Source: Treponema sp.
GTDB taxonomy: Bacteria > Spirochaetota > Spirochaetia > Treponematales > Treponemataceae
DNA length: 24,067 bases
Direction: 5' to 3'
Assembly: GCA_003447785.1 (NCBI GenBank)
Contig: DLYJ01000062.1
Span: 5,001 to 29,067, forward strand
Shown here: one piece after another, positions 14,479 to 23,926 of the stretch
How positions within the stretch are numbered: the first letter of the stretch is position 1
Layout of the letters: each line of letters begins with the position of its first letter
The notes under the pieces: generated by a model
Told to the model about the DNA's origin: nothing
What the model saw: the letters and a program-made list of their open reading frames with translations, nothing else
The model's database searches: none
Program-made: the position numbers and the translations under genes

Positions 14479-17400
14479 ATGAAGAAAATATTATTTTTTA
14501 CTTTTCTGACAGTGGTTTTAACATCACTTTTCTGTGGATGCAAACAAAAGCATATTTCATATGATTCACACAATGATGAGTATATTCAGTCGGTGTCTGT
14601 TTCAATGCTTGGACGAAAGACCCCGATTGTTATAAGCTTTTTTGGTGAGGCGCTTGTTCCGCTCGACAGCGCACTTTCTTTTGACAGAGAAATAAAAGGT
14701 AAATGGAATGTGTCAGAAGATAATAAAATGGCTGTTTTTGAACCGGCTGATTCATACAAGGCAAATTCAACCTTTACATTAAGGGCAGACTGTGCCCGTC
14801 TGTTCGGAACCGGCAGTACCCCTGATTACTACAAGAGGGAATTCTGTGTCTCGAATCCTGAATATCAGGTTCAATTCGATGAAGTTAAGTATTCTGATAA
14901 TAAATATAATGTTACCGGCTCTGTAACTACTGATATTCCCGTAACACTGGAAGAAGTTGAGTCTGTTTTAAGCGCAAAACTTTCTTTTAAAAAACAGACT
15001 GTTGAATGGACAAAAAGTGAAAACCAGGAAAAATGGTTTTTTGTAATTAAAGATGTTCCTCAGGATAAAAAAGAAAACAAATTAAAAATTACCTGGTCGG
15101 GACGCGGGCTTGGTTTAACCGGAAAACAGGATAAATTTTATAGCGGTTCAAAAATAATAACTATTCCTTCAATCTTTGATTTTTCAGTTGTAGATATCAA
15201 TACGAGCCTTTCAAATATGATCCGTGTAAGTTTTTCACGTTCTCTGGACAGCGCTCAGGATATCCTTCCGTTTATAAATATTCATGATAAAAGCGGAAAA
15301 ATTCTTAAAGACTTCACTGCTGCAATCAGGGATAATGTCCTGACTTTGTTCAGTGATTCAAATTTTGCAAATGCTTATTCTGTTGAATTCAGAAACGGAA
15401 TAAAATCCTCGGAGGGAACTCTTCTTGCTAAAAGTTATGGAACTACACTTTCCGGCCACTGGAATATCCCTTCTGTAAAATTCTTAAATGACAGTGTAAT
15501 TCTTCCTACTTCTCAGGGAACAATAACTCCAATCGAAACAGAAAACCTCTCTGGAGTAATCGTTCAGGTTTATGAAATTTATGACCGTACAATGTTTTCT
15601 TTTTTGCAGGAAAATGAACTTGATAATACAAGAAACATTCAGCGCAGCGGAGAACCTGTTTGGGAAAAGAAAATTTCGTTTCCGTGGAATGATTCAATGC
15701 AGAATCAGAAAATAAGGCGCGGAATTGATTTGTCTGAAATTTCAAAAAAATATCCGGGCGGCATGTTCCATGTACGCATTGGATTTTTAAAAAGCCAGAT
15801 TAAATATGTCTGCAATTCGTCACATCCTGATTTTGACAATCTGCCTCAGGTTGAAAGCCTCCAGCACTATCAGATCCCTACAGAAAAATCCAACTGGGAT
15901 TGGTGGAACGAAATGGATTACAATCAGCGCAACAGTTACTGGCGTTACCGCAACGACCCTTGTCATCCGGCCTTTTATCTTCCAAATTATAATTCCGGTG
16001 CAGTTATTGGACGTAATATTCTCGTATCTGATATAGGTCTTATAGCTAAAAAAGATGTAAGCAATAAGCTTTATGTTACTGCATCTGATTTAAAAACTAC
16101 TAAACCGCTTTCGGGTATTACAATCGAAGCTAAGTCTTATGTCGGAACTACCATAAAGAAGGGAAGGACTGATTCAAACGGAACGGTTGTTTTTGATGAT
16201 ACGGATGGAATTTTTTATATTTTTGCTTCAAATGGAAATCAGGCATCTTACCTTAAGCTGTCAGAGGGTACAAATCTCAGTACCAGTCATTTTGATATTG
16301 GTGGTGTTAAGGTAGAAAAGGGTGTAAAGGGCTTTATTTACGGAGAGCGCGGTGTCTGGAGACCGGGCGACAGCCTGTTTTTGACATTTGTCCTTCAGGA
16401 CGAAAAAAACACACTTCCAAAAGATATTCCGGTAACTTTTGAATTCCAGGATCCTCTTGGCAAGATTACTGAAACTAAGCTCTTAAAAAACAATGTAAGC
16501 GGTTTTTATCCGATTACCGCATCTACAAACGAAAATTGTACGACAGGTCTGTGGACTGCCCGCGTAAAAATCGGTGGTAAGACTTTTACAAAGTCATGTC
16601 TGATCGAAACCGTCGTTCCCAATAAACTTGCAGTTGAATTAAATTCTTCAAGAAAAGTACTCTTAAAAGACGACAATAAGTTTGAACTCAAGGGCGCCTG
16701 GCTGCATGGAGCACCGGTTCCGAACTATAAGGCAGATGTTTCTGTTGCATTTACTCAGGCTCAAACTACTTTTAAAGGCTTCAGTGAATTTACATTTGAA
16801 CATCCTGATTTGTATGTGCCTTATTCGCGCAGTACCATCTGGGAAGGAAAACTTGATTCTGAATCCAAAGTTTCTTTTGATTATGATTTTAAGTCCCGCT
16901 CTGAAATGCCGGGTATGGTTTATGCAAATCTCGTAAGTCGTATTTTTGAACCGTCGGGTGCTTTTTCTACTCAGTCCAAGTCTGTTCTTCTGTCACCTTA
17001 TGACGAATATGTTGGTCTTAAACTTCCTAAAGGAGATGCCGTACGCAATATGCTTTTAACTGATAAAAAGCATACTGTTGAACTTGCTCTTGTTGATTCT
17101 GACGGTAACCCTGTGAATGGTACTGTTGAATATGCAATTTATAAACTTGAATGGAAGTGGTGGTGGGAAAAAGACGCCTATACAAGTGCAACCCATGTTT
17201 CTTCGCGATACCGCAATACAGTCGCCAGGGGTGAAACAAATGTAAAAAACGGACGCGGTTCATTTGAATTTGAAATTAAATACCCTGAATGGGGCCGCTA
17301 TATTGTCGAAGTCAAAGACTCAAATAGTTCTCACCGTGCGGGCAAAATCGTCTATGTGGACTGGCCGGGCTGGGCAGGTCGCGCTCAGGAAGGCGGAGCA

Positions 17401-19977
17401 GACAGTGCGGCTATGATTCCTCTGACTGCAGGCAAAAAGGAATATTCTGTCGGAGAGACTGCTGAAGTTTCGTTTGCTTCAAACAAGTTAGGCAGAGCTC
17501 TGATTACCATCGAAAAGGCCGGCGAAATTATTAAGCAGCAGTGGATAGTAACTGTTGCTGACAATACCATTTATAAATTTCCGGTTACTGCCGATATGGC
17601 TCCGAATGTTTATGTTCACGTTACTCTTGTTCAGCCGCATCTTCAGACTGCAAACTCTCTGCCTGTCAGACTTTACGGTGTTGTTCCGGTAATGATTGAC
17701 AATAAAGATTCATGGCTTAAACCGGTTATTACCTGTGCAAAGGAACTTGCTCCAAATGCTCCGGCAACTTTCTCTGTAAGCGAAGAAAATGGAAAACCGA
17801 TGACTTATACAATCGCTGTTGTTGATGAAGGTCTGCTTGGACTTACAAATTTCCATGCTCCTGACATTCACAGTGAATTTTATAAAAAAGAAGCTTCGCT
17901 GCTGCAAAACTGGGATATCTATAAATACGTAATGAGCGCTTATTCAGGAAAACTTGAAACAATCCTTGCAGTCGGTGGTGGTGACGGTTCGATTAATGAC
18001 GCCCAGCGAAACGAAAACCGTTTTGCTCCGGTAGTAAGATTCTTTGGTCCTTATAGCCTTGGACCGGGGCAGAAAAAGGCTACAAGTTTTGATATGCCGA
18101 ATTATGTCGGTGCCGTCCGTGCAATTGTAATTGCAGGTGATAAATCTGCCTACGGAAGGGCAGAAAAATCTGTCAGGGTAAAGGCAGGTCTGATGGTTCA
18201 GCCGTCAGTTCCAAGAACACTCGGTACAAACGAATCAATCAATATTCCTGTAACTGTGTTCAACGGTACAGATTCCCGTCAGGAAATACAGGTCAGCTTT
18301 AATGCCCGGGGCATGATTAATTTTGCAAAAAAAGACTTTATCACTCTCGATGCAAATGCCAATGGTACTGTGTTCTTCCCGGTTACTACAAAGGGAAGTG
18401 GTCCTGTTAATTTTGTTGTGACTGCTTCTTCAAACGGTGAATCGGCAAAATCTTCCGTAAATGTTGATGTTCTTTCCCGTGGAATTCCTGTTGTGGACAA
18501 AGTACATTTTACAGTGTCACCAAAATCAACGGAAACTGTACAGGTTCTTACTCCGAGCGAAAAAAATACAGCCCAGTTAAAGGTTGAACTTTCATCTTTA
18601 CCGGTGCTTGATCTTTCTGAACGCCTAGAGTATCTGACAGGTTATCCTCATGGATGCATTGAACAGATAACTTCAGGAGGCTTCCCGCAGATTTATCTTC
18701 CTAAGTTTGTAAAAATGACAAGTCAGGAAGTAAACAGATGTAAGGATAATGTAAATTCTGTAATTGAGCGTTATTCAAATTATCAGATTTCTACAGGTGC
18801 CATGGGGTACTGGCCTGGTAACCAGTATCCGCACGAATGGGGAACCTGTTATGCCTGTCACTTTATGCTCGAAGCCCGCAGCAATGGTTTTAATGTTCCG
18901 GAAGAAAAACTTAAACCGGCTCTTGATTATATTAAAAACATGGCCGAGAACTGGACAGAAAATTCCGGAGAGTCAAGTTCGGTACAGGCATACCGCCTTT
19001 ATGTTCTTGAACTAGCAAAAATTGATGCCATTAATTCAATGAACAGAATTGTCCGTTCGGATATGCCTAATGATGCAAAACTTCTGCTTTCTGCCGCATA
19101 TGCCATTTCGGGACGCAAACCTGTTGCAAAAACTCTTCTTCAGGAATATGTTCCGTCAACAAATTTCTTCCGGCAGATGGGCGGTGAATTCAGTTCAAGT
19201 ACAAGAGAACAGGCTCTGTATCTGTTTACTGCAATGAATATTGACGACAGCAAGACTTCGGCAAAAATTGCAAAACAGCTTGCAAACAGATTGTCAGACA
19301 ATAAGTGGCTTTCTACACAGGAAACAGCATGGGCTTTGATGGGACTTATGCCTTATTATATGAATTTAAAGGGCGAAAAAATTGAATACAAAATTACCGC
19401 AAACCAGTCTTCCCCTATACTTGGTGTAAGTGAAGACTGCACTGTAGTTGAAAAACTTGATGCTTCCACAAAAGCTGACAGTCAGACTGTAGCAGTACAG
19501 AATAATTCTTCTGCAACATTGTTTGGTGTTGCAACCTGCTCGGGCATGTCGGTTGCAGGTGAGGAAAAGTCTAAGGACGAAGGAATTAAGATGATTGTAG
19601 AAGGCATTGCGGATCTTGCAAGGGCAAAATCAGGCGAAGAAGTAATTATCAAAGTAAAAATTACAAATCGCTCTGAACGGAAGCTCGAAAATCTGGCGCT
19701 TACCGTTCCGGTTCCTACCTGTGTTGAATTTACCAATGAACGTGTTGCTTCGGAAGGAAGGTACAGAGATTCATCATTCACTTATCAGGATATTAAGGAT
19801 ACTGCCATTTATACATATTTTGACCTGGAGAGGGGTGCTGCTGCCACATTCAACTTCCGTGGAACTGTTGCATTCACCGGTGATTATTACATTCCTGCAA
19901 TCCATTGCGAAGCTATGTATGATGATTCAATTGGTTCCGTATATCCGGGCCGTCTGGTTAAGATGAATACAAAATGA
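14479..19977 (+). CDS. Bacterial alpha-2-macroglobulin family lipoprotein (YfhM-like)
   Basis: The 1832-residue product begins with a lipoprotein signal ending FCGC (lipid likely on Cys21). An Ig-like domain follows (about 40-130), then macroglobulin domains, including the typical IYGERGVWRPGDSLFLTFVL (from about residue 620). The A2M core motif RFFGPYSLGPGQ is in the last third, and the thioester is intact: PHGCIEQ, with Cys1393 and Gln1396, at the entrance of the helical thioester domain (GAMGYWPG...EWGTCYACHFMLEA). The C-terminal part forms the receptor-binding-like domain. Bacterial macroglobulins are thought to trap attacking proteases in the periplasm and hold them covalently. The stop overlaps the pbpC start by ATGA, as expected from the known yfhM-pbpC pairing. 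No Shine-Dalgarno sequence precedes the ATG. Full length, no sign of decay. Confidence 0.93.
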   Translation: MKKILFFTFLTVVLTSLFCGCKQKHISYDSHNDEYIQSVSVSMLGRKTPIVISFFGEALVPLDSALSFDREIKGKWNVSEDNKMAVFEPADSYKANSTFTLRADCARLFGTGSTPDYYKREFCVSNPEYQVQFDEVKYSDNKYNVTGSVTTDIPVTLEEVESVLSAKLSFKKQTVEWTKSENQEKWFFVIKDVPQDKKENKLKITWSGRGLGLTGKQDKFYSGSKIITIPSIFDFSVVDINTSLSNMIRVSFSRSLDSAQDILPFINIHDKSGKILKDFTAAIRDNVLTLFSDSNFANAYSVEFRNGIKSSEGTLLAKSYGTTLSGHWNIPSVKFLNDSVILPTSQGTITPIETENLSGVIVQVYEIYDRTMFSFLQENELDNTRNIQRSGEPVWEKKISFPWNDSMQNQKIRRGIDLSEISKKYPGGMFHVRIGFLKSQIKYVCNSSHPDFDNLPQVESLQHYQIPTEKSNWDWWNEMDYNQRNSYWRYRNDPCHPAFYLPNYNSGAVIGRNILVSDIGLIAKKDVSNKLYVTASDLKTTKPLSGITIEAKSYVGTTIKKGRTDSNGTVVFDDTDGIFYIFASNGNQASYLKLSEGTNLSTSHFDIGGVKVEKGVKGFIYGERGVWRPGDSLFLTFVLQDEKNTLPKDIPVTFEFQDPLGKITETKLLKNNVSGFYPITASTNENCTTGLWTARVKIGGKTFTKSCLIETVVPNKLAVELNSSRKVLLKDDNKFELKGAWLHGAPVPNYKADVSVAFTQAQTTFKGFSEFTFEHPDLYVPYSRSTIWEGKLDSESKVSFDYDFKSRSEMPGMVYANLVSRIFEPSGAFSTQSKSVLLSPYDEYVGLKLPKGDAVRNMLLTDKKHTVELALVDSDGNPVNGTVEYAIYKLEWKWWWEKDAYTSATHVSSRYRNTVARGETNVKNGRGSFEFEIKYPEWGRYIVEVKDSNSSHRAGKIVYVDWPGWAGRAQEGGADSAAMIPLTAGKKEYSVGETAEVSFASNKLGRALITIEKAGEIIKQQWIVTVADNTIYKFPVTADMAPNVYVHVTLVQPHLQTANSLPVRLYGVVPVMIDNKDSWLKPVITCAKELAPNAPATFSVSEENGKPMTYTIAVVDEGLLGLTNFHAPDIHSEFYKKEASLLQNWDIYKYVMSAYSGKLETILAVGGGDGSINDAQRNENRFAPVVRFFGPYSLGPGQKKATSFDMPNYVGAVRAIVIAGDKSAYGRAEKSVRVKAGLMVQPSVPRTLGTNESINIPVTVFNGTDSRQEIQVSFNARGMINFAKKDFITLDANANGTVFFPVTTKGSGPVNFVVTASSNGESAKSSVNVDVLSRGIPVVDKVHFTVSPKSTETVQVLTPSEKNTAQLKVELSSLPVLDLSERLEYLTGYPHGCIEQITSGGFPQIYLPKFVKMTSQEVNRCKDNVNSVIERYSNYQISTGAMGYWPGNQYPHEWGTCYACHFMLEARSNGFNVPEEKLKPALDYIKNMAENWTENSGESSSVQAYRLYVLELAKIDAINSMNRIVRSDMPNDAKLLLSAAYAISGRKPVAKTLLQEYVPSTNFFRQMGGEFSSSTREQALYLFTAMNIDDSKTSAKIAKQLANRLSDNKWLSTQETAWALMGLMPYYMNLKGEKIEYKITANQSSPILGVSEDCTVVEKLDASTKADSQTVAVQNNSSATLFGVATCSGMSVAGEEKSKDEGIKMIVEGIADLARAKSGEEVIIKVKITNRSERKLENLALTVPVPTCVEFTNERVASEGRYRDSSFTYQDIKDTAIYTYFDLERGAAATFNFRGTVAFTGDYYIPAIHCEAMYDDSIGSVYPGRLVKMNTK

Positions 19978-22274
19978 TAAAAATCTCTCGAAAGGGAATA
20001 ATTGCACTTGGTATAACTTTTGCACTGCTTGTATTTTTAACCTTTTTTATTCCCTTTATAACTGTAAAAAAAGGCGGACCGTATTCGTATGCCGTTTATG
20101 ATAAAAACGGCATACTGCTCGGTGCTCAGGTTGCGGCTGATGACCAGTGGCGGTTTGAGAGCGGTCCTGTTCCTGATAAGTTTGCCAGAGCTGTCGTTCT
20201 TTTTGAAGATAAAAGATTTTATATTCACCCTGGCGTAGATTTGCTTTCTATTGCCCGCGCAGTTTTTCAGAACATAAAAAGTGCAGGGATTGTAAGCGGT
20301 GGTTCCACAATAACTATGCAGACAGTCCGCCTTCTTGAGCGGCGCGGAAAACGCACTTATCTGATTAAACTGCATGAAGCTTTTGTTGCTTTATTCATGG
20401 AACTACGGTATTCAAAAAAACATATTTTATCGCTTTATTGCGCCCACGCTCCTTTTGGAGGCAATATTGTCGGTCTTGAAGCGGCTTCGTGGCGGTATTT
20501 TAACCGCTCTCCGGAAAGTCTGACCTGGGCAGAATGTGCGACTCTTGCTGTTCTTCCTAATCAGCCTTCACTTGTTTATCCAGGACTAAATTCCCATATT
20601 CTCCTGACAAAGCGCAACTTTCTTTTGCACAAACTTTACAGCAAAGGATATATGGATCGCCAGGAATATGAACTTGCCCTGCAGGAAATCCTTCCTGATA
20701 AGCCGTATCCGATTCCTCTGAACGCAAGGCATTATCTTGATTTTTTAAGAAAGACGGATTCAAAGCACACAAAGTATAAAAGCGATATTGATACGGTTCT
20801 TCAAAAAAATACAGCAAGGGTCCTTGAAGACTGGTCCCATCTGTTCAGCCTTAAAGGAATAAATAATGCGGCGGCAATAATTATTGATAATAAAACAGAA
20901 AAAATTGTCGCATATTGCGGAAATACAGGGGCCGGAAAAAGAAACTTTACAAACTATCAAGTGGATAACGTAAGGGCCAGACGAAGTTCAGGCAGTATTT
21001 TAAAACCTTTTTTGTACTGCGCCATGCTGGATAACGGACAGATTCTGCCTGAGCAGCTTGTAATTGATACACCAATCAGGATCGGAAATTATAAACCTGA
21101 CAACAATATTCCCGTTTATCGGGGTGCGGTTCCTGCAGGAACAGCCCTTACATTATCGCTTAATCTGCCTGCCGTAAGGGCTTTGCGGGAGTATGGAATC
21201 AATGCTTTTCTTGATTATCTTCGAAAGGTCGGTTTTACAACATTAAACCGGAGCGCAGATGATTACGGACTTCCGCTTATTCTTGGCGGGGGAGAAGTTA
21301 CCCTCTATGAAACAGCAATGGCCTATGCGCGGATGATGAATTGTGCACAGGGGATATCAGATGACTTTCCTTCTTCAAGAGCAAATGCCTATCTGACTCT
21401 TCAGGCTCTGGCCGAAGGAGACCGACCTACAGAAGAAGCAAACTGGAAGTCATATGCGGACTCAAAAAAAATCGCATGGAAGACCGGAACATCAAGCGGA
21501 AACAGGGATGCATGGGCGGTGGGAACAACCTGTGAATACACAGTCGGCGTCTGGGTCGGAAATTCGGAAGGTTTTGGAAACCCGGACTTAAAAAGCTTTA
21601 CAACAGCCGCTCCCGTAATGTTTGATATTTTTTCCGGGATCAGCTCAACAACCTGGCCCCTTGCTCCAATTCTTGACTTTACGGAAACGACTGTCTGTAA
21701 AAAATCAGGTTATGTGGCAAGCAGGTATTGTGAACACACAAAAGTTATTTATACTTCCAGAAAATCTCCGGTCGGAAAAATCTGTCCCTACTGCAGGGCG
21801 GTTTCGTTTACTCCGGACGGCAGGTACCAGGCACAGGCTCAGGATCTGACAGGTCCTCAGGCAGGTATCTATGACGGAAAAATGCCTTTAATAAAAAATA
21901 TGTTTGTCCTTCCGCCAAACATTGAGTACTGGTATAAAAAGTCAAATTTCGGATATGTGAGCCTTCCTGAATTTGTAAGCTGGCATGTTTTTCCTGATTC
22001 AGATACTGTTTCGATTCTTTTTCCCGAACCGGGGGCTATTATCATAATTCCGATCGAAATTACCGGGCAGAAAGGAGCTATGATTATGCAGGCTGTTACA
22101 AGAAATCCTGACAATACTTTGTACTGGGATATTGACGGTGAATATCTTGGCGAAACTGCTGATACGCACGAGTTAAGTGCCAGTCCATCTCCGGGTAAAC
22201 ATGTTCTGACTGTTACAGATTCTATGGGAAATTACAAAAAAAGGAATTTTGAAATTGTCCGGGAAAAAAATTAA
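19974..22274 (+). CDS. pbpC: Penicillin-binding protein 1C (bifunctional glycosyltransferase/transpeptidase)
   Basis: The 766-residue product has one N-terminal membrane anchor (about 8-30), a GT51 glycosyltransferase domain with FEDKRFYIHPGVD (catalytic Glu78) and GGSTITMQ (109-116), and a transpeptidase domain with SILK (Ser341, Lys344), SLN (395-397) and KTGT (503-506). The last 170 residues, after a Cys-containing linker (CKKSGYVASRYCEHTK, CPYC), match the PBP1C-specific C-terminal domain. It polymerises and cross-links peptidoglycan on the outer side of the cytoplasmic membrane. Its ATG overlaps the macroglobulin stop and lacks a clear ribosome-binding site, so translation is probably coupled. 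In the A2M-PBP1C model it repairs the wall after damage while the macroglobulin disarms proteases. All catalytic motifs are intact. Confidence 0.95.
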   Translation: MIKISRKGIIALGITFALLVFLTFFIPFITVKKGGPYSYAVYDKNGILLGAQVAADDQWRFESGPVPDKFARAVVLFEDKRFYIHPGVDLLSIARAVFQNIKSAGIVSGGSTITMQTVRLLERRGKRTYLIKLHEAFVALFMELRYSKKHILSLYCAHAPFGGNIVGLEAASWRYFNRSPESLTWAECATLAVLPNQPSLVYPGLNSHILLTKRNFLLHKLYSKGYMDRQEYELALQEILPDKPYPIPLNARHYLDFLRKTDSKHTKYKSDIDTVLQKNTARVLEDWSHLFSLKGINNAAAIIIDNKTEKIVAYCGNTGAGKRNFTNYQVDNVRARRSSGSILKPFLYCAMLDNGQILPEQLVIDTPIRIGNYKPDNNIPVYRGAVPAGTALTLSLNLPAVRALREYGINAFLDYLRKVGFTTLNRSADDYGLPLILGGGEVTLYETAMAYARMMNCAQGISDDFPSSRANAYLTLQALAEGDRPTEEANWKSYADSKKIAWKTGTSSGNRDAWAVGTTCEYTVGVWVGNSEGFGNPDLKSFTTAAPVMFDIFSGISSTTWPLAPILDFTETTVCKKSGYVASRYCEHTKVIYTSRKSPVGKICPYCRAVSFTPDGRYQAQAQDLTGPQAGIYDGKMPLIKNMFVLPPNIEYWYKKSNFGYVSLPEFVSWHVFPDSDTVSILFPEPGAIIIIPIEITGQKGAMIMQAVTRNPDNTLYWDIDGEYLGETADTHELSASPSPGKHVLTVTDSMGNYKKRNFEIVREKN

Positions 22275-22283
22275 TGTTATAAT
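22255..22283 (+). promoter_or_regulatory. Promoter of the downstream exported paralogue pair
   Basis: TTGTCC (22255-22260), a 17-base spacer and a perfect TATAAT (22278-22283) preceded by TGT (extended -10). It overlaps the last codons of pbpC, so the next two genes can be expressed independently of the macroglobulin operon. Confidence 0.7.
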
Positions 22284-22336
22284 AATTTAAAGTTTTTTTA
22301 AAAATTGAATTAACTGTACTTTAAAAGGAGAAGCTG

Positions 22337-22978
22337 ATGAAAAAGTTATCTGTTGTTTTTTTTGCGGCTGCATTAATTTCTGTTTTTTGCAGTTGTAAAG
22401 ATGAATCCAGTCAGACTGTAAACGGGGTTGCAATCTATGAAGAAACTCCTGTTTATCTTGAAAACGAAGAAGGCAAGATGGTTTATGCATCTTCCATTCT
22501 TGCTGGTGATGAAGTAAAAATTGTTTCATCAAAAAACGGACCTGTATTAAAAAAGGCTGTACGCAAAACTTCTTCCGGAGAGGAAGAAGTTGAGTTCGTA
22601 AAAATTTATGTTGACGGTACAGCATATTTTACACGTCCTATTTTTATTGCTGACAATAATTTTATTCCTGCTTTCGTAAAAAACGATACCCGTCTCTTTA
22701 CCGCTCCTGATGTTTTGAATATTACAAAAAAAGTAGTTTCAATTGGTACTATTATTGCTATAGAGGGCGGAGATGCTCCAGACTCAGATTTTTATAAATG
22801 TAAGATCTATAATTCTAAAAACTTTGGTGAAGATTATTATATCAAAAAATCTGATGTAAACACTGACCTCCGGTTAGTCCGGATTGCTCAGTTAGGTCCC
22901 CTTGTGAAAAAGGCAAAAGATTTAAATCCTGTCGTAAAATCTGAACTCGAAGCTTTTCTTGGCAGTTATGGGGAATAA
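22337..22978 (+). CDS. Lipoprotein of unknown function, related to the next gene
   Basis: The 213-residue product begins with a lipoprotein signal ending FCSC (lipid likely on Cys20). The mature part is mostly beta-like. Residues of the form FVKIYVDGTAYFTRP, then NDTRLFTAPDVL and IGTIIAIEGG, line up with FYKVYYNGKSYYANA, SDSGLYTRPRYT and AGTIVIVYPD in the next gene's product, so the two are paralogues; this one lacks the C-terminal SH3-like domain of its neighbour. AAAGGAG seven bases before the ATG fixes the start. I do not recognise a named family; the repeated hydrophobic-strand pattern suggests degenerate SH3-like folds. Membrane-tethered in the periplasm or at the surface. The next gene follows after 12 bases. 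Confidence 0.75.
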   Translation: MKKLSVVFFAAALISVFCSCKDESSQTVNGVAIYEETPVYLENEEGKMVYASSILAGDEVKIVSSKNGPVLKKAVRKTSSGEEEVEFVKIYVDGTAYFTRPIFIADNNFIPAFVKNDTRLFTAPDVLNITKKVVSIGTIIAIEGGDAPDSDFYKCKIYNSKNFGEDYYIKKSDVNTDLRLVRIAQLGPLVKKAKDLNPVVKSELEAFLGSYGE

Positions 22979-22990
22979 AAGGAGATCACA

Positions 22991-23926
22991 ATGAAAAAAA
23001 CTGTAATTCTTGCAATATTAGCTGCATCACTTTCGTCTCTCTGTTTTGCAAAACCGTCAGTAATCATGATGCGCAATAACGGACCTCTCCGCTCTGATAA
23101 TGGAAAAGGAGGAGTTGAATGGGCTCTGGAAGTTCCTGAAGGAACTGTTCTTGAACTTGCTGATAAGAAAGTTCAGATTAAGGATCTTGTAACTTCAAAG
23201 GGCGTTACAAAAAATGTTTCGTTTTACAAAGTATATTATAATGGTAAATCATATTACGCAAATGCTTCGGAAGTTGCCCCTGACGGAAAAGTTGCTGTTC
23301 TGACATCAGATTCAGGACTTTATACCCGTCCTCGTTATACTTCATTCAGAAATGCTGCCCTTGATGCCGGAACGATTGTTATTGTATATCCGGATCAGGA
23401 AGTACAGGATTTTGATACATTCTCAAAAATTTCTGTAATGGATACAAACCGTGGAGTTGTTATTACGCGCTATGTTCTTAAGCACAAACTTTCTTCCAGC
23501 AGTAATGATGTAAAGGCAGTCAGAATCCTGCAGAAGGCAGAATCAGAAAAAGATGAAACCATTAAGAATGAGCTTCTTAAAGCTGCCGCAGAACTTAATA
23601 CATCTTCGCAGATCCAGCTTCTTGTAAATAAGGCTCTTCCTGCAGATGTTGTTGAATCCACTGTGTCTGATGATGATATCAGCGCAATTGACAATAAAGC
23701 AGTTAAAATTGCTACAAAAGACGGTTCAAAACTTAATATCCGTTCAAGGCCTGGCCGCGGTGGAGAAGTTGTCGGACAAGTAGATGACGGAACCAGCGGA
23801 GTAATTTCCATTCAGACAAACGGTGAAGAAACCATCGAAGGTATTACTTCAAAATGGTATTTTATTACTGTTACTTTAGGAGAGGACGAAGTTTCAGGCT
23901 GGGTATTCGGCGGCTTTATTGAATAA
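22991..23926 (+). CDS. Exported protein with C-terminal bacterial SH3-like domain
   Basis: The 311-residue product starts with a signal peptide (MKKTVILAILAASLSSLCFA, cleavage expected after CFA). Residues about 25-200 are related to the lipoprotein encoded just upstream. The C-terminal 70 residues (SKLNIRSRPGRGGEVVGQVD ... WYFITVTLGEDEVSGWVFGGFIE) show the bacterial SH3 pattern: an LNIRSRP start, GxV in the middle and a GWV end, usually linked to binding peptidoglycan or peptides in the envelope. A helical, charged linker (AESEKDETIKNELLKAAAEL) joins the two parts. AAAGGAG lies seven bases before the ATG. No native terminator is visible before the IS element begins 28 bases after the stop. 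Confidence 0.8.
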   Translation: MKKTVILAILAASLSSLCFAKPSVIMMRNNGPLRSDNGKGGVEWALEVPEGTVLELADKKVQIKDLVTSKGVTKNVSFYKVYYNGKSYYANASEVAPDGKVAVLTSDSGLYTRPRYTSFRNAALDAGTIVIVYPDQEVQDFDTFSKISVMDTNRGVVITRYVLKHKLSSSSNDVKAVRILQKAESEKDETIKNELLKAAAELNTSSQIQLLVNKALPADVVESTVSDDDISAIDNKAVKIATKDGSKLNIRSRPGRGGEVVGQVDDGTSGVISIQTNGEETIEGITSKWYFITVTLGEDEVSGWVFGGFIE

